Source: Paracoccus liaowanqingii (GTDB lineage: Bacteria; Pseudomonadota; Alphaproteobacteria; Rhodobacterales; Rhodobacteraceae). Taken from it: 64,000 nt of DNA. Under the pieces are notes generated by a model. The model had not been told where the DNA came from and searched no databases. It saw only the letters and a list, made by a program, of their open reading frames with translations. Shown here piece by piece: positions 42,671 to 51,779 of this stretch; within the stretch, counting starts at the first letter, position 1, and each line of letters begins with the position of its first letter. The stretch spans positions 18,442-82,441 of the forward strand of contig NZ_CP040758.1 of NCBI RefSeq assembly GCF_004683865.2, read 5' to 3'. A program made the position numbers and the translations under genes.

Positions 42671-45313
42671 ATGCAGCACAGCCCGATCCGTCTGGTGCCC
42701 CCGCAGGTCACCGTGGTCATCCCGGTCAAGGGACATCCGGTGCTGCTGGACGACGCCATCGCCTCGGTCCGCCGCGAGATGGCCGAGGGCGTGATCCTGC
42801 GGCTGGTCGTGGTGAACGACGGCTGTGCCTATACCGAGACGCGGCAATGCCTGGACGACTGGCAGGCACGGATGGGGTCGCAGATGCTGGTGCTGCACCA
42901 TGCCAATGGCGGGCTGTCTTCGGCGCGCAACCGCGGCATCGAGGCGGCGCTGCGGATGGATCCGGGGCTGGACGCGATCTTCCTTCTGGACAGCGACAAC
43001 CTGCTGGCCGAGCGCGCCGGGCTGACCATGCGCCATCTGCTGGAGACGCATCGCGATCAGGACTGGTTCTATCCCGAGTTCGACTTCTTCGGGCAGGCCG
43101 GCAACTATCGCACCGAGCCCGCCTTCAGCCCGCTGCTGCAGGCCGAGGCCAACCAGTGCGACGCGGGCAGCCTGATCCGGCGCCGGGTCTTCGATGCCGG
43201 CCTGCGCTTCGACGAGGAAATGCGGCAGGGCTACGAGGACTGGGATTTCTGGCTGCAGGCGGCCAAGGCCGGCTTCACCGGGCGGTCTGCGCGCCGGCCC
43301 CTGCTTTTGTACCGCAAGCGTCCGGCCAGCATGCTGAGCCATTCCCACGAGGTCGACCAGGATCTGCGCCGCTTCCTGCGCCGCAAGCATGCCTGGCTGT
43401 TCAACCCGGCCGCGCTGGTCGCGCTGGAGGCGGCCAGCTTTCCGCGCTTCGCCCTGATCACCGGCGAGGGGCGCCAGGTCTCGACCTGCGTCGATCCCGA
43501 TCACCAGACCCCGGTCGCCACGCCCGAGTTCGAGCGGATGGTGCTGGCCGCGATGGCCGATCCGCATGCCAACCACGCGCCCGCCTACATGATCTTCCTG
43601 CGCGAGGGGGTCGAGGAGTATCTGCGCGCGGCGCGGCTGCTGCACGGGGTCCTGTGGAATTTCGAGCGCCGGGCGCTGCGCAACCCGCATGACCTGGACC
43701 TGCTGTTCCTGGACCGCCATCCGTCCGGCGGCCATGACATCGCCACCGACAGCGGCAATCCCGACCGCGTGCCAGATGCGATCTGCCTGCGCCTGTCCAC
43801 CGCCCAGGACTGGGTGCAGCGTGGGGCCGAGGACCGGCTGCGCCAGCTGGACCTGGTGCCCACGCAGGAGGACGTCTCCAGCTGGACGCTGCGCGCGCCC
43901 GCCCATGTGGGCGGGCTGGCCGGCGGGGCGGCGGCGGGCGAGGTGCTGCGCGGGACCATGCTGGCGCTGCTGCGCAGCCCCTATCTGGGCGCGCTGCAGA
44001 CCGGGTGGGGCTGGCGCCATCCCGGCGCCGCGATCAGCCGCGACCGCACCGTGCAGATCCCCCGGAACGCGGTCGATGGCGGGGTGACCTTCCCGCTGCT
44101 GCGCGCGCCGGGCAAGCACGACATCGCCATGGTGCTGCCGATCTTCAACATCGGCGGCGTGGAACGCGTGGCCGCCAGCATCGCACGCGAGCTGGTCACC
44201 GCCGGTCACCGGCTGCATCTGGTCGTCCTGAGCGACCGGCCCATCGACACCGACGCCTGGTCGCTGGAGCCCTTCTCCACCATCACCTGGCAGGCCGACA
44301 ACGATGCTCTGGACTGGAGCGGCGAGGAGTTCCTGGGCACCGCCGAACCCCGATGGGGGCAGGGGGCTGAGGGCACCGATCTGATGGGGCTGCTGGGGGG
44401 GATGGACGCCGTCATCAACGCCCATTCGGCCGCGCTGCACAAGGTCGCCGACCGGCTGCGCCGCCGGGGCGTGCTGATGATCGACCACGAGCATCTGGTC
44501 GAACGCTCCACCTATGGCCGTGGCTACGGGCCTCCGCAACTCGCCCTGGCCTACGAGCAGGCCTACGATCTGTTCCTGACCTGCTCGGAGGGGCTGCTGG
44601 GCTGGATGCATGCCAATGGCGTGCCGCGCGAGAAGCTGATGCCGGTGGTCAATGCCCCGGGCTATCCGATGTCGCGGGCCGAGCAGGGGTTCATGACCGC
44701 CGCGCGCGCCACCGCCCGGACCCGCCGCCAGCCGCTGCGCGTGCTGTTCCTGGGCCGGCTGGACAAGCAGAAGGGCATCGACCGCGTCTGCGCCGTCGCC
44801 CATGCGCTGTCCGATCAGGCCCCGCGCATCACCCTGTCGGTCGCCGGACGCGCCATCGTCGAGGAGGACGGCGCGGCGCTCAGCTGGCCCACCGAGACGC
44901 GCTTTCTGGGCGCGGTGCGCGGCCCGGCGGCGATCTCGGAGCTGCTCGGCCAGACCGACATCCTGATCCTGCCCTCGCTCTACGAGGGGCTGCCGCTGTC
45001 GGTGCTGGAGGCGCAGCGCTGCGGCGTGGTGCCGATCGTGGCCGAGGCGGGGGCCGTGCGCGAGGCGATCGAGGACGGCCATAACGGCTTTGTCGTCCCG
45101 CAAGTGGACTGCGCCGAACAGATGGTCGCCCGCATCCTGATGCTGGACGGCGACCGCGCCCGGCTGGCCGCCATGGCCCAGGCCGCCGCCGAGACCAGCC
45201 GCACCTGGGCCCAGGCTACCGAAGGTCTGCGCGACTGGCTGGACCAGCGGCTACCCGAGTTTCCCGCACCGGCCCCGGCCGATGCGGTCCGCCCCAGATA
45301 CGTATTTTCTTAA
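42671..45313 (+). CDS. Bifunctional glycosyltransferase: GT2 domain plus GT4 domain
   Basis: 880 residues. The first part (about 10-240) is a GT-A family 2 domain: VTVVIPVKGHPVLLDDAIAS, LVVVNDGCAYTE, NGGLSSARNRGIEAAL, the DxD motif in FLLDSDN near 102, and GYEDWDFWLQAAKAGF as the ED motif. The last part (about 485-860) is a GT-B family 4 domain: VLPIFNIGGVERVAASIARE, VLFLGRLDKQKGIDRVCAVA and LPSLYEGLPLSVLEAQRCGV, in which EGxPLSVLE is the EX7E region. Two sugars may thus be added one after the other. The middle 240 residues have no recognised domain. It is coupled to the gene before it and lies 11 bases before the next one. Confidence 0.88.
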   Translation: MQHSPIRLVPPQVTVVIPVKGHPVLLDDAIASVRREMAEGVILRLVVVNDGCAYTETRQCLDDWQARMGSQMLVLHHANGGLSSARNRGIEAALRMDPGLDAIFLLDSDNLLAERAGLTMRHLLETHRDQDWFYPEFDFFGQAGNYRTEPAFSPLLQAEANQCDAGSLIRRRVFDAGLRFDEEMRQGYEDWDFWLQAAKAGFTGRSARRPLLLYRKRPASMLSHSHEVDQDLRRFLRRKHAWLFNPAALVALEAASFPRFALITGEGRQVSTCVDPDHQTPVATPEFERMVLAAMADPHANHAPAYMIFLREGVEEYLRAARLLHGVLWNFERRALRNPHDLDLLFLDRHPSGGHDIATDSGNPDRVPDAICLRLSTAQDWVQRGAEDRLRQLDLVPTQEDVSSWTLRAPAHVGGLAGGAAAGEVLRGTMLALLRSPYLGALQTGWGWRHPGAAISRDRTVQIPRNAVDGGVTFPLLRAPGKHDIAMVLPIFNIGGVERVAASIARELVTAGHRLHLVVLSDRPIDTDAWSLEPFSTITWQADNDALDWSGEEFLGTAEPRWGQGAEGTDLMGLLGGMDAVINAHSAALHKVADRLRRRGVLMIDHEHLVERSTYGRGYGPPQLALAYEQAYDLFLTCSEGLLGWMHANGVPREKLMPVVNAPGYPMSRAEQGFMTAARATARTRRQPLRVLFLGRLDKQKGIDRVCAVAHALSDQAPRITLSVAGRAIVEEDGAALSWPTETRFLGAVRGPAAISELLGQTDILILPSLYEGLPLSVLEAQRCGVVPIVAEAGAVREAIEDGHNGFVVPQVDCAEQMVARILMLDGDRARLAAMAQAAAETSRTWAQATEGLRDWLDQRLPEFPAPAPADAVRPRYVFS

Positions 45314-45324
45314 CGGAGTAGAGT

Positions 45325-45879
45325 ATGCCGCAGACCATCCACGACAGCGCGGTCCGGAATTTCCAGATGGCCGCCAACCTGCTGATCGCCCTGCAGGGCC
45401 GCAGGCTGGTGCTGACCGGTGAGGCCGCAGCCCTGCTGGACGGACGTCCCAAGGCCTTGCTGAGCGAGGGCTACAACGCCCTGTCGCCGCGCTTCGGCAT
45501 CTGCATCCCGCAAGATACCCGAGGCGAGTTCTCGATGACCCCGGAGGGCGACGGGCTGGAGTTCCGCAATTCCGGCGCGACCTGGATGACCATGGAGGGG
45601 CTGGTCTCGTCCATGGATCCCTGCAGCTGCTATCTGGATGCCGATGTCGCCTTCCCCACGCCGACCGTGGCTGACGTCTTCCTGCGCGACTTCACCGATG
45701 CCGGCACGATCCGCGACAGCCTGCAGACCGAATGGCTCTTGGGCAACGACCGCGCCACCGTCTGCAAGCTGGAGCTGCCCGAGGCGGCCGATGATGTCGC
45801 CAACCGCCGCATCGTCATCCACCTGCGCCAGCCGCCGGTGCGCTTCACCATCCGCAAGCTGGCAATGACGCTGATCTGA
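45325..45879 (+). CDS. Unrecognised 184-residue protein of the glycosyltransferase operon
   Basis: GGAG lies six bases before ATG 45325, so translation is well supported. There is no signal peptide or membrane helix. Most of the protein is predicted beta (GRRLVLTGEAAALLDGRP, FGICIPQDTRGEFSMTPEGD, LEFRNSGATWMTMEGL) and ends VRFTIRKLAMTLI. The closing strands look like those at the end of a jelly-roll carbohydrate-binding domain, but no family could be assigned. Its position between glycosyltransferases suggests a structural or glycan-binding role. Confidence 0.65.
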   Translation: MPQTIHDSAVRNFQMAANLLIALQGRRLVLTGEAAALLDGRPKALLSEGYNALSPRFGICIPQDTRGEFSMTPEGDGLEFRNSGATWMTMEGLVSSMDPCSCYLDADVAFPTPTVADVFLRDFTDAGTIRDSLQTEWLLGNDRATVCKLELPEAADDVANRRIVIHLRQPPVRFTIRKLAMTLI

Positions 45880-45899
45880 CCTCCCGGAAGGGGCCCGAC

Positions 45900-47480
45900 T
45901 TGGACCTGAAACTGCACGTCGATTTCTGCTTTTCCTGCCCCGGCGGCCGGGTCGTGGCCGCCGGTTGGAGCCAGGACCCGCGCCCGGCGCTGATGATCCA
46001 TGCCGGGTCGGCCTCGCTGCCGCCCGCGCATCTGGTCCGCTTCGCGCGGCGCGACCTGCGCTCGCTGGAGCCCTTCGGCTATCTGGCGGTCTTCGACCTG
46101 TCGGATCATCCCGACGCGCTGGACGATCCCTCCGAGGACGTCTTCCTGGCCGTGGGCGCCGAGCATTCCCGCATCGGCGGCGCGCGCCTGTCCTCGGATG
46201 CGCGCAGCATGGTCGAGATCGGCGTCGACGAGGCCTTCTTCGCGCTGCTGCGCCTGATGGCCGAGGGCGCGGTCCCGATGCCCGACCGGGCGCTGTCGGG
46301 TCCGGTCATCACCCGCATCCGCGCCGCCCGGGCGCTGCCCGCCGAGGCCGAGACCCATGCGCTGAGCGTGGATCTGGGTCAGGTGGCCGGGGCGGGGCAG
46401 GGGGTCGCCTCGGGCTGGTTCCTGCCCACCGCCGCGACACAAGGGGCGCTGCACGCGCTGGCCTTCGACGACCGGCAGCTGGCGCGGGTCACCATGGCTC
46501 AGGGCGCGGTGGCACGCACCGATCTGGCCGCCTATGCCGACCGCTATGTCTATGGCGGCCGCGACGGCTGGCTGGCGGCCTTCCGCTTCGCGGGCCCGGC
46601 CAGCGGCGCGGCGCGGCTGCTGGTCATGCTGCCGGAGCAGCTGGCGGAGTCAGGTGTTATTCATCCGCTGACGCAGGTGACCGTGCCGCAGATCGCGCGG
46701 CTGCTGGTCGAGGCCCGGCTGTGGCAGGAGGATCCCGAGGGCGCCGATGCGCTGCACCGCGCCACGCTGGCGGCCCCCGGCGCGCCCGCCATCGCCCTTC
46801 CCGACAGCCCGCCGCTGCCGGACGATGCGCCCCTGCTGCTGATCCTGGATCACGACCTGGCCGCGCCCGATCTGCGCGACGTGCTGCGCCGTGTGGCGCA
46901 GGCCACCGGGCGCGGCATCGACCTGCACCTGCTGCGCCCGACGCTGACGCCCGATCTGCGCGACGCCATCGCCGGGGCGGCACGCGAATGCCCTCAGCCC
47001 GTGCGGATCGTCGCCTGCACACCGCAGCCTCCGATCGCGGCGCAGGGTCCGGCGCTGCTGGTCTATGCCCGCAGCTCGGTCCTGTTCCATCTGGCGGGGC
47101 GGCTGCCCGTCCGGGGCGAGGTGCCGGGGCACGACCTGCAGGTGCTGGCGCTGGACGTCCTGGCCAGCCTCCCCGGCGGCGCGGGGCGGATCGCCGCGCG
47201 CTTCGGCACCGATCGCCCGGCCTTCCTGTGCTGGGGCGATGCCGCAGGGCTGCTGCCCGCGCTTGCGCCGCTGCTGGGCGATGCGCTGGTGCCCGAGTCG
47301 GCCTTCCGGCAACTGGCCGCGCAGATGGACGCGGCGGGGCGGCTGGCGATCCTGCCCGCCGATCCTACCGGCTTTCATGCCGGCGATCAGGGGCCCTTCG
47401 CGGCGCCTCTGTTCGACAGCCTGACCGGGCATGATTTCGACGCGCTCTCGGCCCGTCTGGTGCAGGAGGACGCGCGATGA
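45900..47480 (+). CDS. Unrecognised 526-residue protein of the glycosyltransferase operon
   Basis: The start is TTG 45900, with GGAAGGGG a few bases upstream. The N-terminal 230 residues look like two repeated beta-rich units (CFSCPGGRVVAAGWSQDPRP and QGVASGWFLPTAATQGALHA, each followed by a domain ending in an LLRLM or VMLPE helix). The C-terminal part alternates strands and helices (LLLILDHDLAAPDLRDVLRR, VRIVACTPQPPIAAQGPALL, LQVLALDVLASLPGG) and may be Rossmann-like, as in an inactive GT-B half. No catalytic motif could be named. It overlaps the next gene by four bases (ATGA). Confidence 0.65.
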   Translation: MDLKLHVDFCFSCPGGRVVAAGWSQDPRPALMIHAGSASLPPAHLVRFARRDLRSLEPFGYLAVFDLSDHPDALDDPSEDVFLAVGAEHSRIGGARLSSDARSMVEIGVDEAFFALLRLMAEGAVPMPDRALSGPVITRIRAARALPAEAETHALSVDLGQVAGAGQGVASGWFLPTAATQGALHALAFDDRQLARVTMAQGAVARTDLAAYADRYVYGGRDGWLAAFRFAGPASGAARLLVMLPEQLAESGVIHPLTQVTVPQIARLLVEARLWQEDPEGADALHRATLAAPGAPAIALPDSPPLPDDAPLLLILDHDLAAPDLRDVLRRVAQATGRGIDLHLLRPTLTPDLRDAIAGAARECPQPVRIVACTPQPPIAAQGPALLVYARSSVLFHLAGRLPVRGEVPGHDLQVLALDVLASLPGGAGRIAARFGTDRPAFLCWGDAAGLLPALAPLLGDALVPESAFRQLAAQMDAAGRLAILPADPTGFHAGDQGPFAAPLFDSLTGHDFDALSARLVQEDAR

Positions 47481-48784
47481 CCCGCACGGTGATCATCTCT
47501 CATTCGCATCCCGCCCTGCGCTACGGCGGCGGCGAGGTCGCGGCCCATCGCCAGTTCCAGCACATGCTGGCGGGCGGCGAGGATGTCTATTTCGTGGGCT
47601 CGACCATCGGCCCCGAGGATGGCGCGCGCTTCTTCGGCCCGGCGCAGCGGGTGCTGTCCTTCTCGGACCGCGACTTCTGCCTGCGCGGGCTGGGAATGGA
47701 CGCCTTCGTGATGGAGCATCCCCGGATCGAGACCGAGGACTGGCTCTTGGACTTCCTGCTGGCGCTGGAGGGGGACGTCTACCACTTCCACCACTTCTGG
47801 AACATCGGCGCGGGCACGCTGCGCCGGTTGCGCGCCGCCCGCCCGCAGGCGCAGATGATCTGCACCCTGCACGAGATGACCGCGATCTGCGCCAATCACG
47901 GCCAGATGGTGAAGACCAGCGGCGAGCTGTGCCATGCCGCCTCGGACGTGGCCTGCGCGGCCTGCCTCAAGCGCTCGCCCGCCGACTTCATGCTGCGCCG
48001 CGCGCGGATGGCGGGCATGCTGGACCTGTTCGACGTGCTGCTGTCGCCCAGCCAATTCATGGCCGACCGCTTCGAGGCCTGGGGCACCGCGCCGGGCCGG
48101 GTGGGGGTGATCGAGAACGGGCTGGACCACGGCGACCGGCCCCCGGTCCAGTCCCAGGCCGACCTGACCCGCCGGTCGCGCCGCTTCGCCTTCTTCGGGC
48201 AGGCGACGCCCACCAAGGGCCTGGACGTGCTGATCCGCGCCACGCAGGAGATCGATGCCCAGATGCGTGCGCAGAACGTGGCCCCGCCTGTCGCCGCCCC
48301 CGCGCCCGCCAAGGCGTCGGCCCGGTCCGCGCCGCGGGCTGCGGTGCCGACCGCCCCGCTGGCGCCGATCTCGCTGGAGATCTACGGCGTCACCGCCGAG
48401 GGGTTCGCCGCGCTCTGGCCCGCGCTGACGCCGCCCGATTGGGTGCGCTTTCGCGGCCGCTACCGACCCCAGGACTGCATTGCGATCATGCGCCGCTTCG
48501 GCTGGATCGTGATCCCCTCGGTCTGGTGGGAGAATTCCCCGGTGGTCATCCAGGAGGCCCGCGCCGCGGGCACGCCGATGATCGCCTCGGATATCGGCGG
48601 GATGGCCGAGAAGACCGCAGGATGGGGCGTCCAGTTCCCCGTCGGAGACCCCGACGCCCTCGCCTCAGCGATCCTGTCGGTCCACGACCGCCCCGAGATC
48701 CTGGCCCAGCACATCGCCCTGATCGCCCCGCCGCTGGATATGGCGGGGTTCATGAAGGAATGGCGGGTGGCGTGTGATATCTAA
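47477..48784 (+). CDS. Glycosyltransferase family 4 protein
   Basis: 435 residues with a GT-B fold: SHSHPALRYGGGEVAAHRQF at the N-terminus (the glycine-rich GGxE loop), VYHFHHFWNIGAGTLRRLRA, LLSPSQFMADRFEAWG, then RRFAFFGQATPTKGLDVLIR and near the end IPSVWWENSPVVIQEARAAG, which is the EX7E motif (E-N-S-P...E). An Ala/Pro-rich linker of about 35 residues near 262-296 is inserted in the C-terminal domain. Nucleotide-sugar donor and acceptor are unknown. It is the last gene of the operon that starts at 41289. A following 180-base gap separates it from AT-rich genes. Confidence 0.88.
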   Translation: MTRTVIISHSHPALRYGGGEVAAHRQFQHMLAGGEDVYFVGSTIGPEDGARFFGPAQRVLSFSDRDFCLRGLGMDAFVMEHPRIETEDWLLDFLLALEGDVYHFHHFWNIGAGTLRRLRAARPQAQMICTLHEMTAICANHGQMVKTSGELCHAASDVACAACLKRSPADFMLRRARMAGMLDLFDVLLSPSQFMADRFEAWGTAPGRVGVIENGLDHGDRPPVQSQADLTRRSRRFAFFGQATPTKGLDVLIRATQEIDAQMRAQNVAPPVAAPAPAKASARSAPRAAVPTAPLAPISLEIYGVTAEGFAALWPALTPPDWVRFRGRYRPQDCIAIMRRFGWIVIPSVWWENSPVVIQEARAAGTPMIASDIGGMAEKTAGWGVQFPVGDPDALASAILSVHDRPEILAQHIALIAPPLDMAGFMKEWRVACDI

Positions 48785-48964
48785 CCTCCTTAAATTCTCG
48801 ATGCACTTAACAATTAGTACTATAGTCAGCAGCGCTTACCTGAATCGTTCCAAGTTATCTATGTTTAAATACCTAAATTATTTGGTTGCGTTGAAACAGC
48901 ACCTCGCTGAGCGCATTGCGATCTTAAACTATCTCTTCCCTGTGCAGCACTAAAGGAAAACGTA

Positions 48965-49807
48965 ATGCGAGTGGCTGTTTTCACGATGTCCTATAACGAG
49001 GATGTCACGCTACCAATATGGGTTAAATACTATGGAGGACTGTTTGGACGAGAGAACCTTTTTGTCATCGACCATGGCTCCAATGACGGATCAACGGAGG
49101 GATTGCATGGCGTCAATTTAATAAAACTGCCTAGAACGGCATTCTCCGACCTTAAAAGATCCAAAATGATCAGTGACTTATGTGAAAATTTTTTAAATTT
49201 TTATGATTACTTTATTTATACGGATACCGATGAGTTTCTTTGCGTCGATCCGAGTAAGCACAAGGATTTGAAGACTTATCTTCAAGAAGTTAGACCAGAA
49301 TATGAGACTGCAATAGGCTTAAATATTTTTCACAGCTTTGACGAAGAACCTGAATTTAATTCAAGTCGAAAAGTCTTATCTCAGCGTAACTATGTCTACT
49401 TCATGGCTTCAATGTGTAAAACGCTTATAACCAAAGAGCCCATAAAGTGGGGAGGTGGGTTTCATACCTGTGACAAGCGCCAATCGTTTGGAGAAGTATA
49501 CAATTTTCACTCGAAGTTTATGGATAGGGGCATCGCGCTCGACCGGTTGCGTGTTCTCCGAAATATTCCGAGAGATGGAAATTTTGGAAATCACCAGATG
49601 ATTTTAGATCATGATTTAATGCTTGCGTACGCTCAGATAAACTCACGGCATAGAGGGAGTGACTTCGAGTTCTCGGAAAACATAAATGAGCTGTTATCCC
49701 TTGTAGAATTGGATGCATCCGGGAAGTACGTTTATGATCTCGATTACAACGGAGACACTCCATATCATTTGCGGAAAATTCCAGAAACTTTTAAGGGTGT
49801 CTTCTGA
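48965..49807 (+). CDS. Glycosyltransferase (Glyco_tranf_2_4 type)
   Basis: 280 residues: MRVAVFTMSYNEDVTLPIWV, FVIDHGSNDGSTEGL and IYTDTDEFLCVDPSKHKD, with DTDEF as the metal motif and NYVYFMASMCKTLITKEPIK, FHTCDK and YNFHSKFMDRG further on. The same family as the transferase half of the gene at 3491, but without a hydrolase domain. Gene and neighbour are much more AT-rich than the operon before them, so they were probably acquired separately. It overlaps the next gene by one base (TGATG), which indicates coupling. Confidence 0.8.
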   Translation: MRVAVFTMSYNEDVTLPIWVKYYGGLFGRENLFVIDHGSNDGSTEGLHGVNLIKLPRTAFSDLKRSKMISDLCENFLNFYDYFIYTDTDEFLCVDPSKHKDLKTYLQEVRPEYETAIGLNIFHSFDEEPEFNSSRKVLSQRNYVYFMASMCKTLITKEPIKWGGGFHTCDKRQSFGEVYNFHSKFMDRGIALDRLRVLRNIPRDGNFGNHQMILDHDLMLAYAQINSRHRGSDFEFSENINELLSLVELDASGKYVYDLDYNGDTPYHLRKIPETFKGVF

Positions 49808-51309
49808 TGTTCACTTATATAAAAGTATTTGGAGAACGAAACAGTGGAACTATCTATCTGACTGGACTTATTCACGAGAATACCAATGCGATAATCCTGC
49901 AAGGCGATACGCGCGGGAGAGGCGGGCAACTGCGAATGGAAAACGAAGTATTTTCCGCCGCGTATACCTCTGACAACGACTACCTGCAGGATATGGATCA
50001 CTTTAGAATCCTTAACTCCGACTTCGGCTGGAAGCATGCTAAGCCGCCAATCGACACAATCGAATTTTCTCCATATAAAAAATTAACCAAATTTATATTT
50101 ACGACAAAACATCCTGCCTTCTGGCTCCAGTCAATACACAAGCGTCCATACAACCCTAAAATAGGAAGAATTGGAACTTTCTCAGAATTTATACGCACAC
50201 CTTGGCCAGTTTCTCGACGGGACAATCTGGACTGCGAAGTTCTTGATAATCCGATTGAGATATTCAATAAGAAGGTTAAGAGCTATTTTGAAGCAATTAA
50301 TAAATTTCCAGAGAACGCGACTTTTATCAAATATGAAGATGTTCTGGCAGATCCAGAAGGTGCAACCAAGAAAGCTTGTGAAGATGTACTCGGCGCTAAT
50401 AAGGAGCAGTTCAAAAATATTTTGAAATCGACAAAATCTAATGAAGAAAATTTTAATTACTACCAGAAAAAATACCTTTCAAATGATTATTTGAATGATA
50501 TAGCCGATGAGGATCTTCAATTTATAAGCAACAAGCTCGACCCTGAAATTATGAAGTTATGTGGCTATGAAATAGCCGCAAAGAGTAGCTTGTATGCTTC
50601 GCATCAAATGCCAAAGGACAGTCCATCAGCATCTACTCCGAGCCCCTCTACGATCTTAGCTGCTTCTCGACGCTTTGAGGCACTTGGCGAAAATTGCGAA
50701 ATGGGATTTGCATTACGTAAGGCGGGAAATGAAGATGGACAAATTTTTAGATGGGCGATTGTGCCCATTTCATCTATTATTTTACTTATCAAACAAAGGC
50801 CGCAGGAAATCTACAAAAAAGAAAGCCTTATTCCGTGTGACCATGATATGGTAAGAGATATCGATATAAGCATCTCATTTCATTGTGCTCATAAATTTGA
50901 GAGGCAAGCTGATGGATCATGGAAATCTTTGGGCACCGATGAGCAAGATACTAATTTTTACAAGAGAGATGCTGAAAAAATTTCGTATATGTACTCAAAA
51001 TTTTTGAGGAAACTTTCTACGAAAGGAACTATATTTGTCTATAAAAGCATGAACCGTCCAAGCGATATTGAAATATCAGATTTGTCAAATGCCATTGAAA
51101 CGTCATCCTCTGGAGTGGCAGCCTTAGCAATTGTCTATCAAGATGAATCCATACCTTCTAGAATAGATATTACATACCCAAACAATAGACTTTCCATTGT
51201 AAAAATGAAAGAGTTGGTGGACAATAAGTTCTCTGGTACTTCTGACTACCTGCAGTGGCATGAAATGTTTGTTTCACTTGATCAGCATTTTGGCCCAAGT
51301 GATAGTTAA
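49807..51309 (+). CDS. Sulfotransferase-like domain fused to a DUF1796-like domain
   Basis: 500 residues. The N-terminal half begins YIKVFGERNSGTIYLTGLIH, which resembles the PAPS-binding loop of sulfotransferases (GERNSGTxYL), and later has FIFTTKHPAFWLQSIHKRPY and ATFIKYEDVLADPEGATKKA, which match the 3-prime-phosphate and conserved R/K-YED positions. After a Ser/Pro linker (about 268-285), the C-terminal half has RFEALGENCEMGFALRKAG and FRWAIVPISSIILLI, a start seen in DUF1796-like proteins with a papain-type Cys (FESLGxNCEFG); Asn-Cys is conserved here. The substrate may be the sugar made with the preceding glycosyltransferase. The fusion is unusual. Confidence 0.6.
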   Translation: MFTYIKVFGERNSGTIYLTGLIHENTNAIILQGDTRGRGGQLRMENEVFSAAYTSDNDYLQDMDHFRILNSDFGWKHAKPPIDTIEFSPYKKLTKFIFTTKHPAFWLQSIHKRPYNPKIGRIGTFSEFIRTPWPVSRRDNLDCEVLDNPIEIFNKKVKSYFEAINKFPENATFIKYEDVLADPEGATKKACEDVLGANKEQFKNILKSTKSNEENFNYYQKKYLSNDYLNDIADEDLQFISNKLDPEIMKLCGYEIAAKSSLYASHQMPKDSPSASTPSPSTILAASRRFEALGENCEMGFALRKAGNEDGQIFRWAIVPISSIILLIKQRPQEIYKKESLIPCDHDMVRDIDISISFHCAHKFERQADGSWKSLGTDEQDTNFYKRDAEKISYMYSKFLRKLSTKGTIFVYKSMNRPSDIEISDLSNAIETSSSGVAALAIVYQDESIPSRIDITYPNNRLSIVKMKELVDNKFSGTSDYLQWHEMFVSLDQHFGPSDS

Positions 51310-51366
51310 TGATGGAACAAAGATGGTGTTTGGGCAAGCATGATGACCCCATTGTATAGGTTCCAG

Positions 51367-51705
51367 ATGACTCGATCATATTTTCGCTCGGCTATAGCGG
51401 CTGGCCTTTTAGCGCTTGCAGGTTATTCAGCTCCCGCCTTCGCTCAGAACACCCCCGACCGCCTCAGCGAGGCTGGCACCTGCCCTGCCGCTGACACCAT
51501 GGCAGAGCCAGCGAACCAGCCCGATCCTTCCGAGGATGCGACGGCGCCCGAGAATACCGGGACGACGGGGTGGAGCGGGGGGACCGGGGGGTCTCAGCTG
51601 GGGACGAACATCCAAGGGGCGACGGACAGCTCTCCGACGTGGCAACCGCCGACGGCGCGGGGGCTGGATCTGGCGGGGTTGGCGGAGCCGGTGGCTCAGT
51701 GCTGA
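51367..51705 (+). CDS. Small secreted Gly/Thr-rich protein
   Basis: 112 residues from ATG 51367 (an in-frame ATG at 51340 is less likely because the signal peptide MTRSYFRSAIAAGLLALAGYSAPAFA fits the later start). The mature part begins QNTPDRLSEAGTCPAADTMA and has TGTTGWSGGTGGSQLGTNIQ, PTWQPPTARGLDLAGL and a C-terminal Cys. I recall similar small proteins in Rhodobacteraceae but know no function. It follows the sulfotransferase-like gene after 57 bases. Confidence 0.6.
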   Translation: MTRSYFRSAIAAGLLALAGYSAPAFAQNTPDRLSEAGTCPAADTMAEPANQPDPSEDATAPENTGTTGWSGGTGGSQLGTNIQGATDSSPTWQPPTARGLDLAGLAEPVAQC

Positions 51706-51779
51706 ACTGACCTTCGACGCGACCTCGCCTTCGGACCATACCTGGGAGCTTGATTCCCTCGCATGAACGTAACCGATCA

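Noticed and set aside
41385..42671. 428-codon minus-strand frame
   Set aside because: Antisense shadow of the first gene of the operon; same compositional signature.
42563..45103. 846-codon open frame on the minus strand
   Set aside because: It is the mirror frame of the GC-rich GT2-GT4 gene, has no recognisable domain and is composed of His/Gln/Arg/Ala-rich sequence typical of antisense frames.
45965..47434. 489-codon plus-strand frame overlapping the 526-residue gene
   Set aside because: Gly/Ala/Arg-rich read of the wrong frame; the 45900 gene has a better ribosome site and ATGA coupling to the next gene.
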